NCBI GenBank assembly: GCA_964604905.1
Contig: CAZSCC010000228.1
Span: 1 to 15,656, forward strand
DNA: 15,656 nt
Origin: JACQFK01 sp964604905
GTDB taxonomy: Bacteria; Planctomycetota; MHYJ01; JACPRB01
Direction: 5' to 3'
Part shown: positions 1 to 6,539 of the stretch, piece by piece
Layout: each line of letters opens with the position of its first letter
Numbering within the stretch: the stretch's first letter is position 1
The notes under the pieces: generated by a model
What the model was told of the DNA's origin: nothing
Database searches by the model: none
The model's input: only the letters and a program-made list of their open reading frames with translations
Made by a program: the position numbers and the translations under genes

Positions 1-2
1 AG

Positions 3-245
3 GCGATCGAGGCGCTCAAGTCCGATCCGGCCTACCCCGACGCGAAGTCCAAGGTCTTCTATTGGGAGACCTTCTACAAAGGCCTCAAGGAGGAGATCGA
101 GGGCCGCCTCCCGGGGGCCCGCAGCCGCTACAGGAACATCCTCTCCAACAGGACCGACGAAGATCTCCGCGCGCGCGCCGAGGCCCGCCTGAAGTCGGTC
201 GAGGCGAAGCTCGCCGAGCTTCACCTCAAGCCCGCCTCCCGATAG
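3..245 (+). CDS. C-terminal part of an unidentified helical (TPR-like) protein, 5' end outside window
   Basis: An open frame enters from the left edge and ends at TAG (243-245), giving the last 80 residues of a protein whose start is not in the window. The piece is rich in Glu, Lys, Arg and Ala and is predicted to be helical. Pairs such as Tyr-Trp-Glu...Phe-Tyr-Lys-Gly-Leu and Ala-Glu-Ala-Arg-Leu-Lys-Ser resemble tetratricopeptide (TPR) helices, but no repeat is complete enough to name the family. The next gene starts only 10 nt after this stop on the same strand, so co-transcription is possible. Codon choice (G/C at third positions) matches the neighbours, which supports real coding. Function is not recognisable. 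Confidence 0.7.
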   Translation, partial: AIEALKSDPAYPDAKSKVFYWETFYKGLKEEIEGRLPGARSRYRNILSNRTDEDLRARAEARLKSVEAKLAELHLKPASR

Positions 246-248
246 ACT
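243..248 (+). promoter_or_regulatory. possible -10 box (TAGACT) giving a leaderless start for the glycosidase
   Basis: TAGACT fits the TAnnnT form of a bacterial -10 element and lies 7 nt before the ATG at 256, where transcription would begin at or next to the start codon. The alternative ribosome site GGAGG (249-253) leaves only 2 nt to the ATG, which is too close for normal use. The TAG also serves as the stop of the upstream gene, so part of the match is explained by that. No clear -35 box is seen. Confidence 0.25.
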
Positions 249-255
249 GGAGGCC

Positions 256-1992
256 ATGCGTTCAATCCTTTCCGCACTCCTTTTCCTCGTCTCTCCGCAG
301 GACGTCCCCTCCCCGCTCCGGGTGGAGGGGACGAAGCTCCTCGACCGGGACGGCAAGGAGGTCCGCCTGCGCGGCGTCTCGCTCGCCGATCCGGACGCGC
401 TGGGCGCCGAGTACAAACGCGAGCACTTCGAGTTGCTCGCGAAGAGCTGGAAGGCGAACGCGGTCCGCATCCCGATCCACCCCGGCGCGTGGAAGGCGAA
501 GGGCAAGGAGCGGTTCGACAAGTTCCTCGACGACGGGATCGAGTGGTGCCGCGAGTTCGGGCTCTACGCGATCGTCGACTACCACGCGATCGGAAATCCC
601 AAGACCGGGAAGGCGCAGAAGGACAAGCCCGAGTACGATTCGTCGCTGGACCTGGCCCGCGCGTTCTGGAAGCACGTCGCCGCGCGGTACAAGGCCAAGC
701 CGTGGGTCATCTTCGAGGTCTTCAACGAACCGATGCAGATCAGCTGGGAGGAGCTCCGGCCGATCGCGACCGAGCTCGTGGGCCTCATCCGCGCCGCCGC
801 GCCCGACTCGCTCGTGATCGTCTCCGGCCCGGACTACACCTACGACCTGCGCGGCCCCGGCGCCCAGCCGCTCGAGGCGAAGAACCTCCTCTACGCGTGG
901 CACGTCTACCCCGTCCGCGGCACCTCGTGGGACTCCTACACCGCCGAGATCCGGAAGAAGGCGCCTGTCATCGCCACCGAATGGGGATACGACCTGAACG
1001 GCGACTCGGTGACGCTGGGCTCGACCGAGGCGTTCGGCGTCCCGGTCCTGAACTTCATGGAGGCGCAGGGGATCCACTGGACGGCCTGGTGCTGGCATCC
1101 CCAGTGGGGGCCCCCGATGCTGGCGGGCTGGGGCGGCGCGGTGACTCCGTTCGGCCGCCTCGCGCGCGGCTGGCTCGCGGGAGAACGTCCGAAGGCCCGG
1201 CCGTCGCTCAAGGAGGTGAACGACTTCACGACGTGGCTCCGCAAGCCCGACCTGAAGGCCCTCGGGGACTCGAAGTACGACCTCTGCGTGATCGACCCCC
1301 TGAAGGAGGGAAAGGAGCTCGCGCGGAACGAGATCGACGACCTCAAGTGGAGCTTCGGCGGACCCAAACTGGTGCTCGCCTGGCTCGCGATCGGCGACGC
1401 CGACGAGGCGCGCCCCTACTGGCAGAAGGAATGGTCCGCGAAGCCGCCCGAGTGGCTGGGGCCCGGCGCCAAGGCCCGCTTCTGGGACGAGAAGTGGCAG
1501 AAGATCGCGCTGGACCAGCTCGAGAAGATCCAGGCGCAGGGCTTCGACGGGGTCTTGCTGGACGGAGCCGCCTCCTGGGCGTACTGGCAGAAGAAGGAGA
1601 AGGACGACCGGGCGAAGCCGAAGATGGTCGAGTTCGTCACCCGGATCTCCCAGGCGGCGAAGCGGAGGAACAAGGCCTTCCTCGTCATCCCCCTGAACGG
1701 CGAGGAGCTGACCGAGAACGCCGCCTATATGGGGGCGATCGACGGGATCAGCCGGGAGGAGACGTACTTCTCGAAGAGCCGTCAGTACCGCGCCAACGAG
1801 ATCCGCGACGCCGAGCTGCTGCTCGAAAAGGCCGCGGCCGCCGGGAAGAAAGTCCTGCAGATCGAGTACGTCACGGAAGAAGGCCACATCCAGTGGGTCT
1901 ACGACCGCTCGAAGTCCCGGGGCTTCGTTGCGTACGTCGGCGTGAAGGAACTCGACCGGCTCGTCGTCCACAAGGGGCACGAGCCCGACTGA
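256..1992 (+). CDS. secreted two-domain glycosidase: GH5 cellulase-like domain fused to TM1410/GH114-like domain
   Basis: The protein has 578 residues. Residues 1-16 look like a short export signal. Residues about 20-310 are a GH5-type (beta/alpha)8 hydrolase: an Arg-Ile-Pro strand (R71), Asp-Tyr-His (H110), Phe-Asn-Glu-Pro with the predicted acid/base E158, Trp-His-Val-Tyr-Pro (H216, Y218) and Thr-Glu-Trp-Gly with the predicted nucleophile E242. Residues about 325-575 are a second barrel of the TM1410/GH114 (endo-alpha-1,4-polygalactosaminidase-like) type: Tyr-Asp-Leu-Cys-Val-Ile-Asp (341-347), a Leu-Ala-Ile-Gly-Asp-Ala-Asp-Glu-Ala-Arg-Pro-Tyr-Trp block (377-389), Gly-Phe-Asp-Gly-Val-Leu-Leu-Asp (429-436), Glu-Glu-Thr-Tyr-Phe (501-505) and Gln-Ile-Glu-Tyr (535-538). 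It probably cuts polysaccharide outside the cytoplasm; the substrate is unknown. Family assignment is by motif reading. The 3' end overlaps the opposing gene. Confidence 0.88.
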   Translation: MRSILSALLFLVSPQDVPSPLRVEGTKLLDRDGKEVRLRGVSLADPDALGAEYKREHFELLAKSWKANAVRIPIHPGAWKAKGKERFDKFLDDGIEWCREFGLYAIVDYHAIGNPKTGKAQKDKPEYDSSLDLARAFWKHVAARYKAKPWVIFEVFNEPMQISWEELRPIATELVGLIRAAAPDSLVIVSGPDYTYDLRGPGAQPLEAKNLLYAWHVYPVRGTSWDSYTAEIRKKAPVIATEWGYDLNGDSVTLGSTEAFGVPVLNFMEAQGIHWTAWCWHPQWGPPMLAGWGGAVTPFGRLARGWLAGERPKARPSLKEVNDFTTWLRKPDLKALGDSKYDLCVIDPLKEGKELARNEIDDLKWSFGGPKLVLAWLAIGDADEARPYWQKEWSAKPPEWLGPGAKARFWDEKWQKIALDQLEKIQAQGFDGVLLDGAASWAYWQKKEKDDRAKPKMVEFVTRISQAAKRRNKAFLVIPLNGEELTENAAYMGAIDGISREETYFSKSRQYRANEIRDAELLLEKAAAAGKKVLQIEYVTEEGHIQWVYDRSKSRGFVAYVGVKELDRLVVHKGHEPD

Positions 1993-2762
1993 GTTCCATC
2001 CGCCGACGCCCGCGGCCGGCCGCTCCGGATCCCCTCCCGCAGCGAGGCCATCGAGAGCACGACGAAGAACATCCCCGCCGCGGCGGCGATCGCGGCGAAG
2101 CGCGTGATCCGGGCGCGGAAGGCCAGCAGGCCGAGCAGGAGCGCGAGTCCGATCGCCGACGCGATCGGCGCCTGGAGGATCACCCCCTTCGGAAGGCTCG
2201 GCACGCTGAAGGCGTACCAGACGCCCGTGGCCGACTGCAGGAGCGTCGCGGCGAACGCCATCCGCGCCCCGAGTCGAGCCTCGTCCTGCCCCGCGAAGCG
2301 GACCATGATCGCGACGCCGGACGCCGCGAACGCGGCGGGCACGAAATGCGCCAGCCGGACGAGGAGGCCGGGGGTCTGGGAGTGGGCGCCGACCGCGGCG
2401 AAGACCGCGGCGATCCCCAGGATCGACACGCCGGCGACGGCCGGTCCGGGCCTCCAGCCCCTCAGCTGATACGCATAGAGCGCCGCGTAGGCGATCGAGA
2501 GGAGCGGGACCACGCCCAACACCGCCGGGAAGAGGTCGACCACCGCCTGGGTGAACGGCCTCGGCCATGCCCGCGAGATGAAAAGGAGCGCCGCCACGCC
2601 CATCACGACCGTCACCGACAGCGCGACGAGCGCGATCGTCGTCATCCCGCGGGCGAGCCCTTCCCGCCGCCGCGAGGCCCAGGCGATCACCAGGGGCAGC
2701 CCCGCCGCCAGTGCCGCCGTCAGCGCGTGCATCGCGAAACACACCGTCAACGCCGTCCTCAT
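1899..2762 (-). CDS. second membrane subunit of bd-like complex, a CydA-type duplicate (CydA'-like)
   Basis: A 287-residue membrane protein with about eight hydrophobic helices. Its ATG (2762-2760) overlaps the TGA of the upstream subunit gene (ATGA), so the two are translationally coupled and the start is secure. It lines up with subunit I along its length: H12 matches H24, the Leu-Ala-His H139 matches H173, a shared Ala-Thr/Pro-Leu-Leu-Gln...Trp-Tyr helix follows (173-183), and Ser-Leu-Arg-Glu-Gly-Ile-Arg (240-246) matches Gly-Thr-Arg-Glu-Ala-Val-Arg. The paired glutamates and the Gly-Trp-Asp-Arg motif of subunit I are missing, and there is no haem c site. It may therefore have a structural or electron-tuning role. 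Residues about 257-287 lie antisense to the glycosidase gene and look like low-complexity tail. A frameshift near the end is possible. Confidence 0.8.
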   Translation of the reverse strand: MRTALTVCFAMHALTAALAAGLPLVIAWASRRREGLARGMTTIALVALSVTVVMGVAALLFISRAWPRPFTQAVVDLFPAVLGVVPLLSIAYAALYAYQLRGWRPGPAVAGVSILGIAAVFAAVGAHSQTPGLLVRLAHFVPAAFAASGVAIMVRFAGQDEARLGARMAFAATLLQSATGVWYAFSVPSLPKGVILQAPIASAIGLALLLGLLAFRARITRFAAIAAAAGMFFVVLSMASLREGIRSGRPRASADGTQSGSCPLWTTSRSSSFTPTYATKPRDFERS

Positions 2763-3982
2763 TTCTGCACCTGGACCAGGTACTCAGCGAGGGCCCGGCG
2801 TTCCTCCGGAGTCCCGATGAAGACCGGCATGAACGGGTGCCACCGCTGGATCTGCTTCTCAAGGAACAGGTCGAGCTCTTCGACCGTGCGGCCCTTCACC
2901 GAATACTTGATCCCCACGAAGCCCTTCTCCGTGTGACACGAGCGGCACTCGAGGCGGAAGACGAGCTCGCCGGCGCGGGCCGGGTCGTGCGGTCCTGCGC
3001 GGGAGAGGATCCCGATGCGGTTGAGCTCCTCGACCTCGGTCGCGAGGATCTGATTGGAGTACATGTGGCGGTCGACCAGGTAGGGCCGACGCACCGCCTC
3101 CCGCGTGCCCTCCATCATGCCGACGATCGTCAGGAGCATGACGGCGCAGAGGCCGGCGGAACCGACCCCCATGCGGCCCAGCTTGAGGCCCTGGAAGGCC
3201 ACGTACGCGCAGAGGAGGAGCGAGAGGCCGATGGCGCCGGTCCACATCATCGAGAGCACGACCGAATACCCAAGGACCCACTGCCGCTGTTCCGGACGCA
3301 TCGACAGGAGGTACCAGGTGCCGACCGCGAACTGCAGGAGGGTCGGGACGAGGAACCACGCCGCCGAGAGCCGCGTCAGCTTCGCGCGAGCCTCGTCGTC
3401 GGGGCGGAACGCGGCGAAGAGCAGGCCCGCGATGCCGGTCACAGCGAGGGAGGCCAGCCCCCGATGCGCGAGCGACGGGAAGTACGTCGGGTTGAAGAAG
3501 GCATCGACGGTCGATTGCGTGAGCGGCCACGCGCCGCTCGTCAGCATGAACGACAGCATTCCGTTGATGATCGCCAGGCTGAGCCACGAGGCGCAGGCGG
3601 CGGCGATCTCCCACGGGCCACGGCGCACACGGTCCCAGCCGTACACCACGACCGCCATCGCCGCGATCTCGAGGACGAACATCGCGTACTCCCCGACCAG
3701 GGGCCAGAAGAAGATGCGGACGAGCTCGAGGGTCGCCCGCGGGGAGACGCCGAGGATCGCGAACCACGTCCCCACGCCGGTGACGCTGCCCACGACCCCC
3801 ATGGTGACGAGGAGGGTCTTCGCGTACGCGCGGGCGGCCTCGGTCCAGCCACGCCGTTCGAGGACGATCAGGAAGACCGTGCCCCCCACGATGAAATTGG
3901 CCGTGAAGACGTGAAGGGTGGCCATGAGGGCGACGAGCATCCCGCCGCCGATGATGGGAACGTCGACCTGCAGGGTTTCCAT
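2759..3982 (-). CDS. cytochrome bd-like subunit I (CydA family) with C-terminal cytochrome c domain
   Basis: The protein has 407 residues: about eight transmembrane helices (10-290), then a soluble domain. CydA signatures are visible: H24 in helix 1, E98 and E105 in helix 3 followed by Gly-Trp-Asp-Arg (115-118), and Phe-Asn-Pro...Leu-Ala-His (163-173), where H173 corresponds to the haem b558 ligand H186 of E. coli CydA. The long quinol-binding Q-loop of CydA is absent. Residues 346-350 (Cys-Arg-Ser-Cys-His) bind haem c, and Pro-Phe-Met-Pro-Val-Phe offers M385 as the sixth ligand. With eight helices and an outside N-terminus, the haem domain faces the periplasm, where it could receive electrons from a cytochrome c. 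An oxygen or other terminal reductase fed from cytochrome c is inferred. ATG at 3982 overlaps a short divergent promoter region. Confidence 0.85.
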   Translation of the reverse strand: METLQVDVPIIGGGMLVALMATLHVFTANFIVGGTVFLIVLERRGWTEAARAYAKTLLVTMGVVGSVTGVGTWFAILGVSPRATLELVRIFFWPLVGEYAMFVLEIAAMAVVVYGWDRVRRGPWEIAAACASWLSLAIINGMLSFMLTSGAWPLTQSTVDAFFNPTYFPSLAHRGLASLAVTGIAGLLFAAFRPDDEARAKLTRLSAAWFLVPTLLQFAVGTWYLLSMRPEQRQWVLGYSVVLSMMWTGAIGLSLLLCAYVAFQGLKLGRMGVGSAGLCAVMLLTIVGMMEGTREAVRRPYLVDRHMYSNQILATEVEELNRIGILSRAGPHDPARAGELVFRLECRSCHTEKGFVGIKYSVKGRTVEELDLFLEKQIQRWHPFMPVFIGTPEERRALAEYLVQVQK

Positions 3983-4034
3983 GTGCGATACTACCGTCTC
4001 CTCGTCAGTCTAATCGCATTGGAAGGAGCGACCC
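3983..4034. promoter_or_regulatory. 52-nt divergent promoter region between bd-like operon and Mop gene
   Basis: On the - strand, TAGTAT (3993-3988) lies 5 nt before the ATG at 3982, the spacing expected for a leaderless transcript. A weak GAGGAG (4003-3998) sits 15 nt upstream, too far for a usual ribosome site. On the + strand, TCTAAT (4009-4014, five of six matches to TATAAT) lies just before a strong Shine-Dalgarno sequence GGAAGGAG (4021-4028), which is 6 nt from the Mop ATG. No convincing -35 box is visible for either. The short space means the two promoters must lie almost on top of each other. Confidence 0.35.
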
Positions 4035-4241
4035 ATGAAATTCGGCGCGCGCAACCAGATCGTCGGCACCGTGACGGAGATCAAGAAGGGCGACCTGATG
4101 TGCCAGGTGAAGCTCGACGTCCCGGCCTCGAAGATGTCGAGCGTCATGACGCTGGACTCGCTCGAAGAGCTGGGCCTCAAGAAGGGCGATCAGGTCCAGG
4201 TAGTGGTCAAGGCCATCCACGTGTTGCTGGTGAAGCCCTAG
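4035..4241 (+). CDS. free-standing Mop/TOBE domain molybdate-binding protein (molbindin-like)
   Basis: A 68-residue protein that is a single Mop (TOBE) domain: Met-Lys-Phe-Gly-Ala-Arg-Asn at the start, a Ile-Val-Gly-Thr-Val strand (9-13), Val-Met-Thr-Leu-Asp-Ser-Leu-Glu-Glu-Leu-Gly-Leu (37-48), then Gly-Asp-Gln-Val and Lys-Ala-Ile-His-Val-Leu at the end. Length and order match the molbindins, which assemble into oligomers that hold molybdate or tungstate in the cytoplasm. It may buffer molybdate for molybdenum cofactor synthesis. The start is set by GGAAGGAG with 6 nt spacing. No molybdate transporter or molybdoenzyme gene lies in this window, so the partner is not visible. A hairpin follows the stop. 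Confidence 0.88.
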   Translation: MKFGARNQIVGTVTEIKKGDLMCQVKLDVPASKMSSVMTLDSLEELGLKKGDQVQVVVKAIHVLLVKP

Positions 4242-4244
4242 GTT

Positions 4245-4275
4245 GATGACCGGGCGGCCGTGATGCCCGGTTATC
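4245..4275. terminator. bidirectional hairpin between convergent Mop and methyltransferase genes
   Basis: GATGACCGGGC (4245-4255) pairs with GCCCGGTTATC (4265-4275) around a 9-nt loop: eleven pairs with a single G-T wobble. It sits exactly between two convergent stops and includes the TAA (4273-4271) of the - strand gene. There is no T-run on either side, so it is a hairpin-type terminator candidate rather than a classic intrinsic one. Confidence 0.45.
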
Positions 4276-4957
4276 GGGCGCGGCGCTGGCGGGCCACCTC
4301 GGAGAGTGCGACGGCGGCCGCGTGGGTCAGGGAGAGTGTCGCCGCGCCCGAGGCCGTGGGAATCGAGACCAGCGCCGTGCAGCGGTCGCGGACCGCCGCG
4401 GAGAGGCCCCGTTTCTCGCCGCCGATCGCCAGCGCCACCGGCTTCCTGAGGTCCTCGTCGTAGATCGTCCGGCGCAGCCCCCCGATGCAGCCGACGAGGC
4501 GGAGCCCCGCGGGCAGCGTGTCCCCCACGATCAGCGGCATCCTCTCGTACGCCCCCGACGACGATCGCGAGACGTCGCCGCCGTCGAAGTCCCACGCCCG
4601 CTTCCGAAGGTAGACCGCCTGGACGCCGAACGCCTCGGCCGACCGCAGCGTGAAGCCGAGGTTCCGCGCGTCGTCGACGCCGTCGAGCAGGAGGACGAAG
4701 TCGACCGACTCCGGAGGCGGGATCGGAGAGAGGGGCGTGGCGACCGCCATCAGGCCGCCGTGGGTCTTCCCGTGGGCCCGCGCTTCCAGCGCCTCGGGCC
4801 GCACCCGCTGCACCTTGACTCCCAGCTCCGCGGCGGCGTCCAGGATCTCGCGGATCGAATCGTCCTGCGTCCCCTGCCGGACGAGGATGGACTCGAACGT
4901 CCGCCGCTTCGCGCGGAGGGCGGCCAGCACGCAGATCCGGCCCTCGAGGATCTCCAT
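4271..4957 (-). CDS. SpoU/TrmH-family RNA 2'-O-ribose methyltransferase
   Basis: A 228-residue SPOUT methyltransferase, RlmB/TrmH-like, using S-adenosylmethionine to methylate a ribose in rRNA or tRNA. Residues 1-75 form the small substrate-binding domain (Gly-Arg at 6-7, His-Gly-Gly-Leu-Met at 66-70). Motif 1 is Asn-Leu-Gly-Phe-Thr-Leu-Arg-Ser-Ala (99-107, with N99 and R105), motif 2 is Ile-Gly-Gly-Glu-Lys-Arg-Gly-Leu (178-185), and motif 3 is Ile-Pro-Thr-Ala-Ser-Gly...Leu-Ser-Leu-Thr (199-211). In motif 3, Thr replaces the usual Asn of Ser-Leu-Asn. The start ATG (4957-4955) shares one base with the TGA of the upstream gene (TGATG), so translation is coupled. Which RNA is the target cannot be told from the sequence. 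Confidence 0.88.
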   Translation of the reverse strand: MEILEGRICVLAALRAKRRTFESILVRQGTQDDSIREILDAAAELGVKVQRVRPEALEARAHGKTHGGLMAVATPLSPIPPPESVDFVLLLDGVDDARNLGFTLRSAEAFGVQAVYLRKRAWDFDGGDVSRSSSGAYERMPLIVGDTLPAGLRLVGCIGGLRRTIYDEDLRKPVALAIGGEKRGLSAAVRDRCTALVSIPTASGAATLSLTHAAAVALSEVARQRRAR

Positions 4958-6456
4958 CAGCTGATCGTCATCGGCTCGGCCGCGCGGATCGCCTCCACGA
5001 CGGCGGCGGGCGAGGAGGCGCTGCGGAGCCGCTCGGCCACGTACTCGCTGGCGATCAGCCCGCAGATCCGGGCCAGCAGCCGCACCTGGACGCGCGGCGA
5101 TCCCGCGGGCGTCATCAGGATGAAGATCAGGTGCGCCTTCTCCTCGCGCCCCTTGATGGGGATCCCCTCGTCGGAGCGTGCGAAGAGGAGGACCGGCTTG
5201 TCGATGCCCTCCAGCCGCGCGTGGGGGATCGCCAGGCCGTTCCCCAGATAGGTGCTCATCGCCCGCTCGCGCTCGAGGACCGCCTTCACGAGCTTCTCCA
5301 CGGGCAGTGGCAGCTCCGCCGGCGGGATGCTCCCGAACGCCTGCCCGACCACCTCCTCGAGGCTCGACCCATGGAGACCCAGGACGACCCGCCCCGGAGT
5401 GAGCGCGTCGGCCAGGTAGATCGGCGGCTCGGTCTCGAACTCGTCCTCGATCGTCCCGACGATCTCCTCCACGATGTCCTCCAGGGAGAGGATGCCGACC
5501 CACTTCCCCGCCGCGTCCTTCACCATCGCCAGGTGGCTCCGCGTCCGCTGGAGCTCGCCCAGCGCGTTCTCGAGGGGGGCGTCGGCCTGCAGCGTGACGT
5601 ACGCCCGGGCCATCTTCTTCAGGTCGGCGGAGGGCAGCCGGTCGGGCGCCTCGTAGAAGAGGTCCTTCACGTGGACGACGCCGATGGGGTGGTCGCCGCC
5701 GTCCATGAGGGGGAACCGGGAGAACCGGGAGTCACGGACGACCTTCAGGTTCTCCCCAAACGCCGCCCCGATCTTCAGCACCTTCACCACGTCCCGGGGC
5801 CGCATCGCATCGCGGACCTTCACGTCCCCCAGGTCGAAGATGTTCTCCAGGAGCAGCAGGCGGCGAAACGACATGAGCCCCACGTTCTGCGACTGGGCGA
5901 GGATGAGTCGCAGCTCCTCCTCGCTGTGCTCCTCCTCCTTCACCGCCCCGGAGATCCCGAAGAGCCGGAGGATCGCGTTCGTCGCCCCATTGAGCACCGT
6001 CAGAGGGACGTAGAAGACCGCCCTGAAGAACCGGAGCGGCAGCGCCGCCCAGAGGGCCGATACCTCCGGGCGCCGGATGGCGAACATCTTGGGCACCTGC
6101 TCCCCGATCACGATGTGGAGGGTCGAGACGACGACGTAGGCCAGGCCGACGGCGACCCCGTGCGCCGCCTTGGTCGAGGCGCCCGTCAGTCGGACGATGA
6201 GATCCGCGAACGCCGGCTCTCCCACGAACCCCAGGCCGATGCTGGCCAGCGTGATCCCCACCTGGCAGACCGAGAGGTACTCGTCGAGGCGTCCTTGGAT
6301 GTGCTCCACCAGCTTCGCGCGCGAATTGCCCTGAGCGACCAGGGTCTCCACCTGCGAGCGCCGGATCTTGACCGCCGCGAACTCGGCCAGGACGAAGAAC
6401 GCGTTCAACAGGATGAGGAGGACGGCCAGGCAAATATAGATCAGGACGGTCGTCAC
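4957..6456 (-). CDS. CNNM/CorC-type membrane protein with CBS pair, fused to PTS EIIA (fructose/nitrogen-type) domain
   Basis: The protein has 499 residues from a GTG start. Residues 1-170 are the CNNM (DUF21) membrane domain: Leu-Asn-Ala-Phe-Phe-Val-Leu-Ala-Glu (17-25), Gln-Val-Gly-Ile-Thr-Leu-Ala-Ser-Ile-Gly-Leu (65-75) and Ile-Gly-Glu-Gln-Val-Pro-Lys (117-123). Residues about 213-340 are a CBS pair ending in Leu-Glu-Asp-Ile-Val-Glu-Glu-Ile-Val-Gly. In place of the usual CorC-associated domain, residues about 350-495 form a PTS IIA type-2 domain, where Ile-Pro-His-Ala-Arg carries the phosphorylatable H412. The family exports or regulates Mg2+/Co2+; the IIA domain suggests control by phosphotransfer. 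The GTG at 6456 is chosen because AAAAGGG (6468-6462) lies 5 nt upstream and the first membrane helix follows at once. Confidence 0.87.
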   Translation of the reverse strand: MTTVLIYICLAVLLILLNAFFVLAEFAAVKIRRSQVETLVAQGNSRAKLVEHIQGRLDEYLSVCQVGITLASIGLGFVGEPAFADLIVRLTGASTKAAHGVAVGLAYVVVSTLHIVIGEQVPKMFAIRRPEVSALWAALPLRFFRAVFYVPLTVLNGATNAILRLFGISGAVKEEEHSEEELRLILAQSQNVGLMSFRRLLLLENIFDLGDVKVRDAMRPRDVVKVLKIGAAFGENLKVVRDSRFSRFPLMDGGDHPIGVVHVKDLFYEAPDRLPSADLKKMARAYVTLQADAPLENALGELQRTRSHLAMVKDAAGKWVGILSLEDIVEEIVGTIEDEFETEPPIYLADALTPGRVVLGLHGSSLEEVVGQAFGSIPPAELPLPVEKLVKAVLERERAMSTYLGNGLAIPHARLEGIDKPVLLFARSDEGIPIKGREEKAHLIFILMTPAGSPRVQVRLLARICGLIASEYVAERLRSASSPAAVVEAIRAAEPMTIS

Positions 6457-6539
6457 GGGTACCCTTTTACACGATCCACTCGAAAATGGCGAGACTCCCA
6501 ATGCTGGATGGCCCGCCCTCACGACGCTATCCTGCCCTG
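6457..6539. promoter_or_regulatory. 83-nt divergent regulatory region between CNNM-IIA and nitrilase genes
   Basis: The - strand side carries the Shine-Dalgarno sequence AAAAGGG for the GTG at 6456. The + strand side has no ribosome site before the nitrilase ATG, but TATCCT (6528-6533) lies 6 nt before it, as expected for a leaderless transcript. A weak -35-like TGGATG (6505-6510) stands 17 nt further up. No promoter for the - strand gene could be assigned. Confidence 0.3.

Noticed and set aside
1106..1115. GGGGGCCCCC palindrome inside the glycosidase gene
   Set aside because: It encodes Trp-Gly-Pro-Pro within the GH5 domain and is an ordinary product of GC-rich coding.
262..2862. 866-codon open frame on the - strand across the glycosidase, and similar long antisense or shifted frames at 489-2936, 2711-4246, 6519-9107, 6662-9397, 11800-13362 and 13853-15472
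   Set aside because: They are Arg/Gly/Pro/Asp-rich translations without motifs, created by the GC-rich third positions of the true genes. Each overlaps a gene with clear family motifs.
4958..5503. N-terminal extension of the RNA methyltransferase on the - strand
   Set aside because: The extension is antisense-like low-complexity sequence over the CNNM-IIA gene; the family domain starts at the ATG 4957, which is coupled by TGATG.
5713..5730. Perfect 9-bp tandem repeat (GAACCGGGA twice)
   Set aside because: It encodes the in-frame Ser-Arg-Phe-Ser-Arg-Phe stretch of the CBS region, where Ser-Arg-Phe-Pro is a family-conserved motif, so protein constraint explains much of it.
6457..6522. ATG start at 6522 giving 22 extra residues on the CNNM-IIA protein
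   Set aside because: The extra residues precede the first membrane helix without need, and the GTG at 6456 has a well-spaced AAAAGGG.
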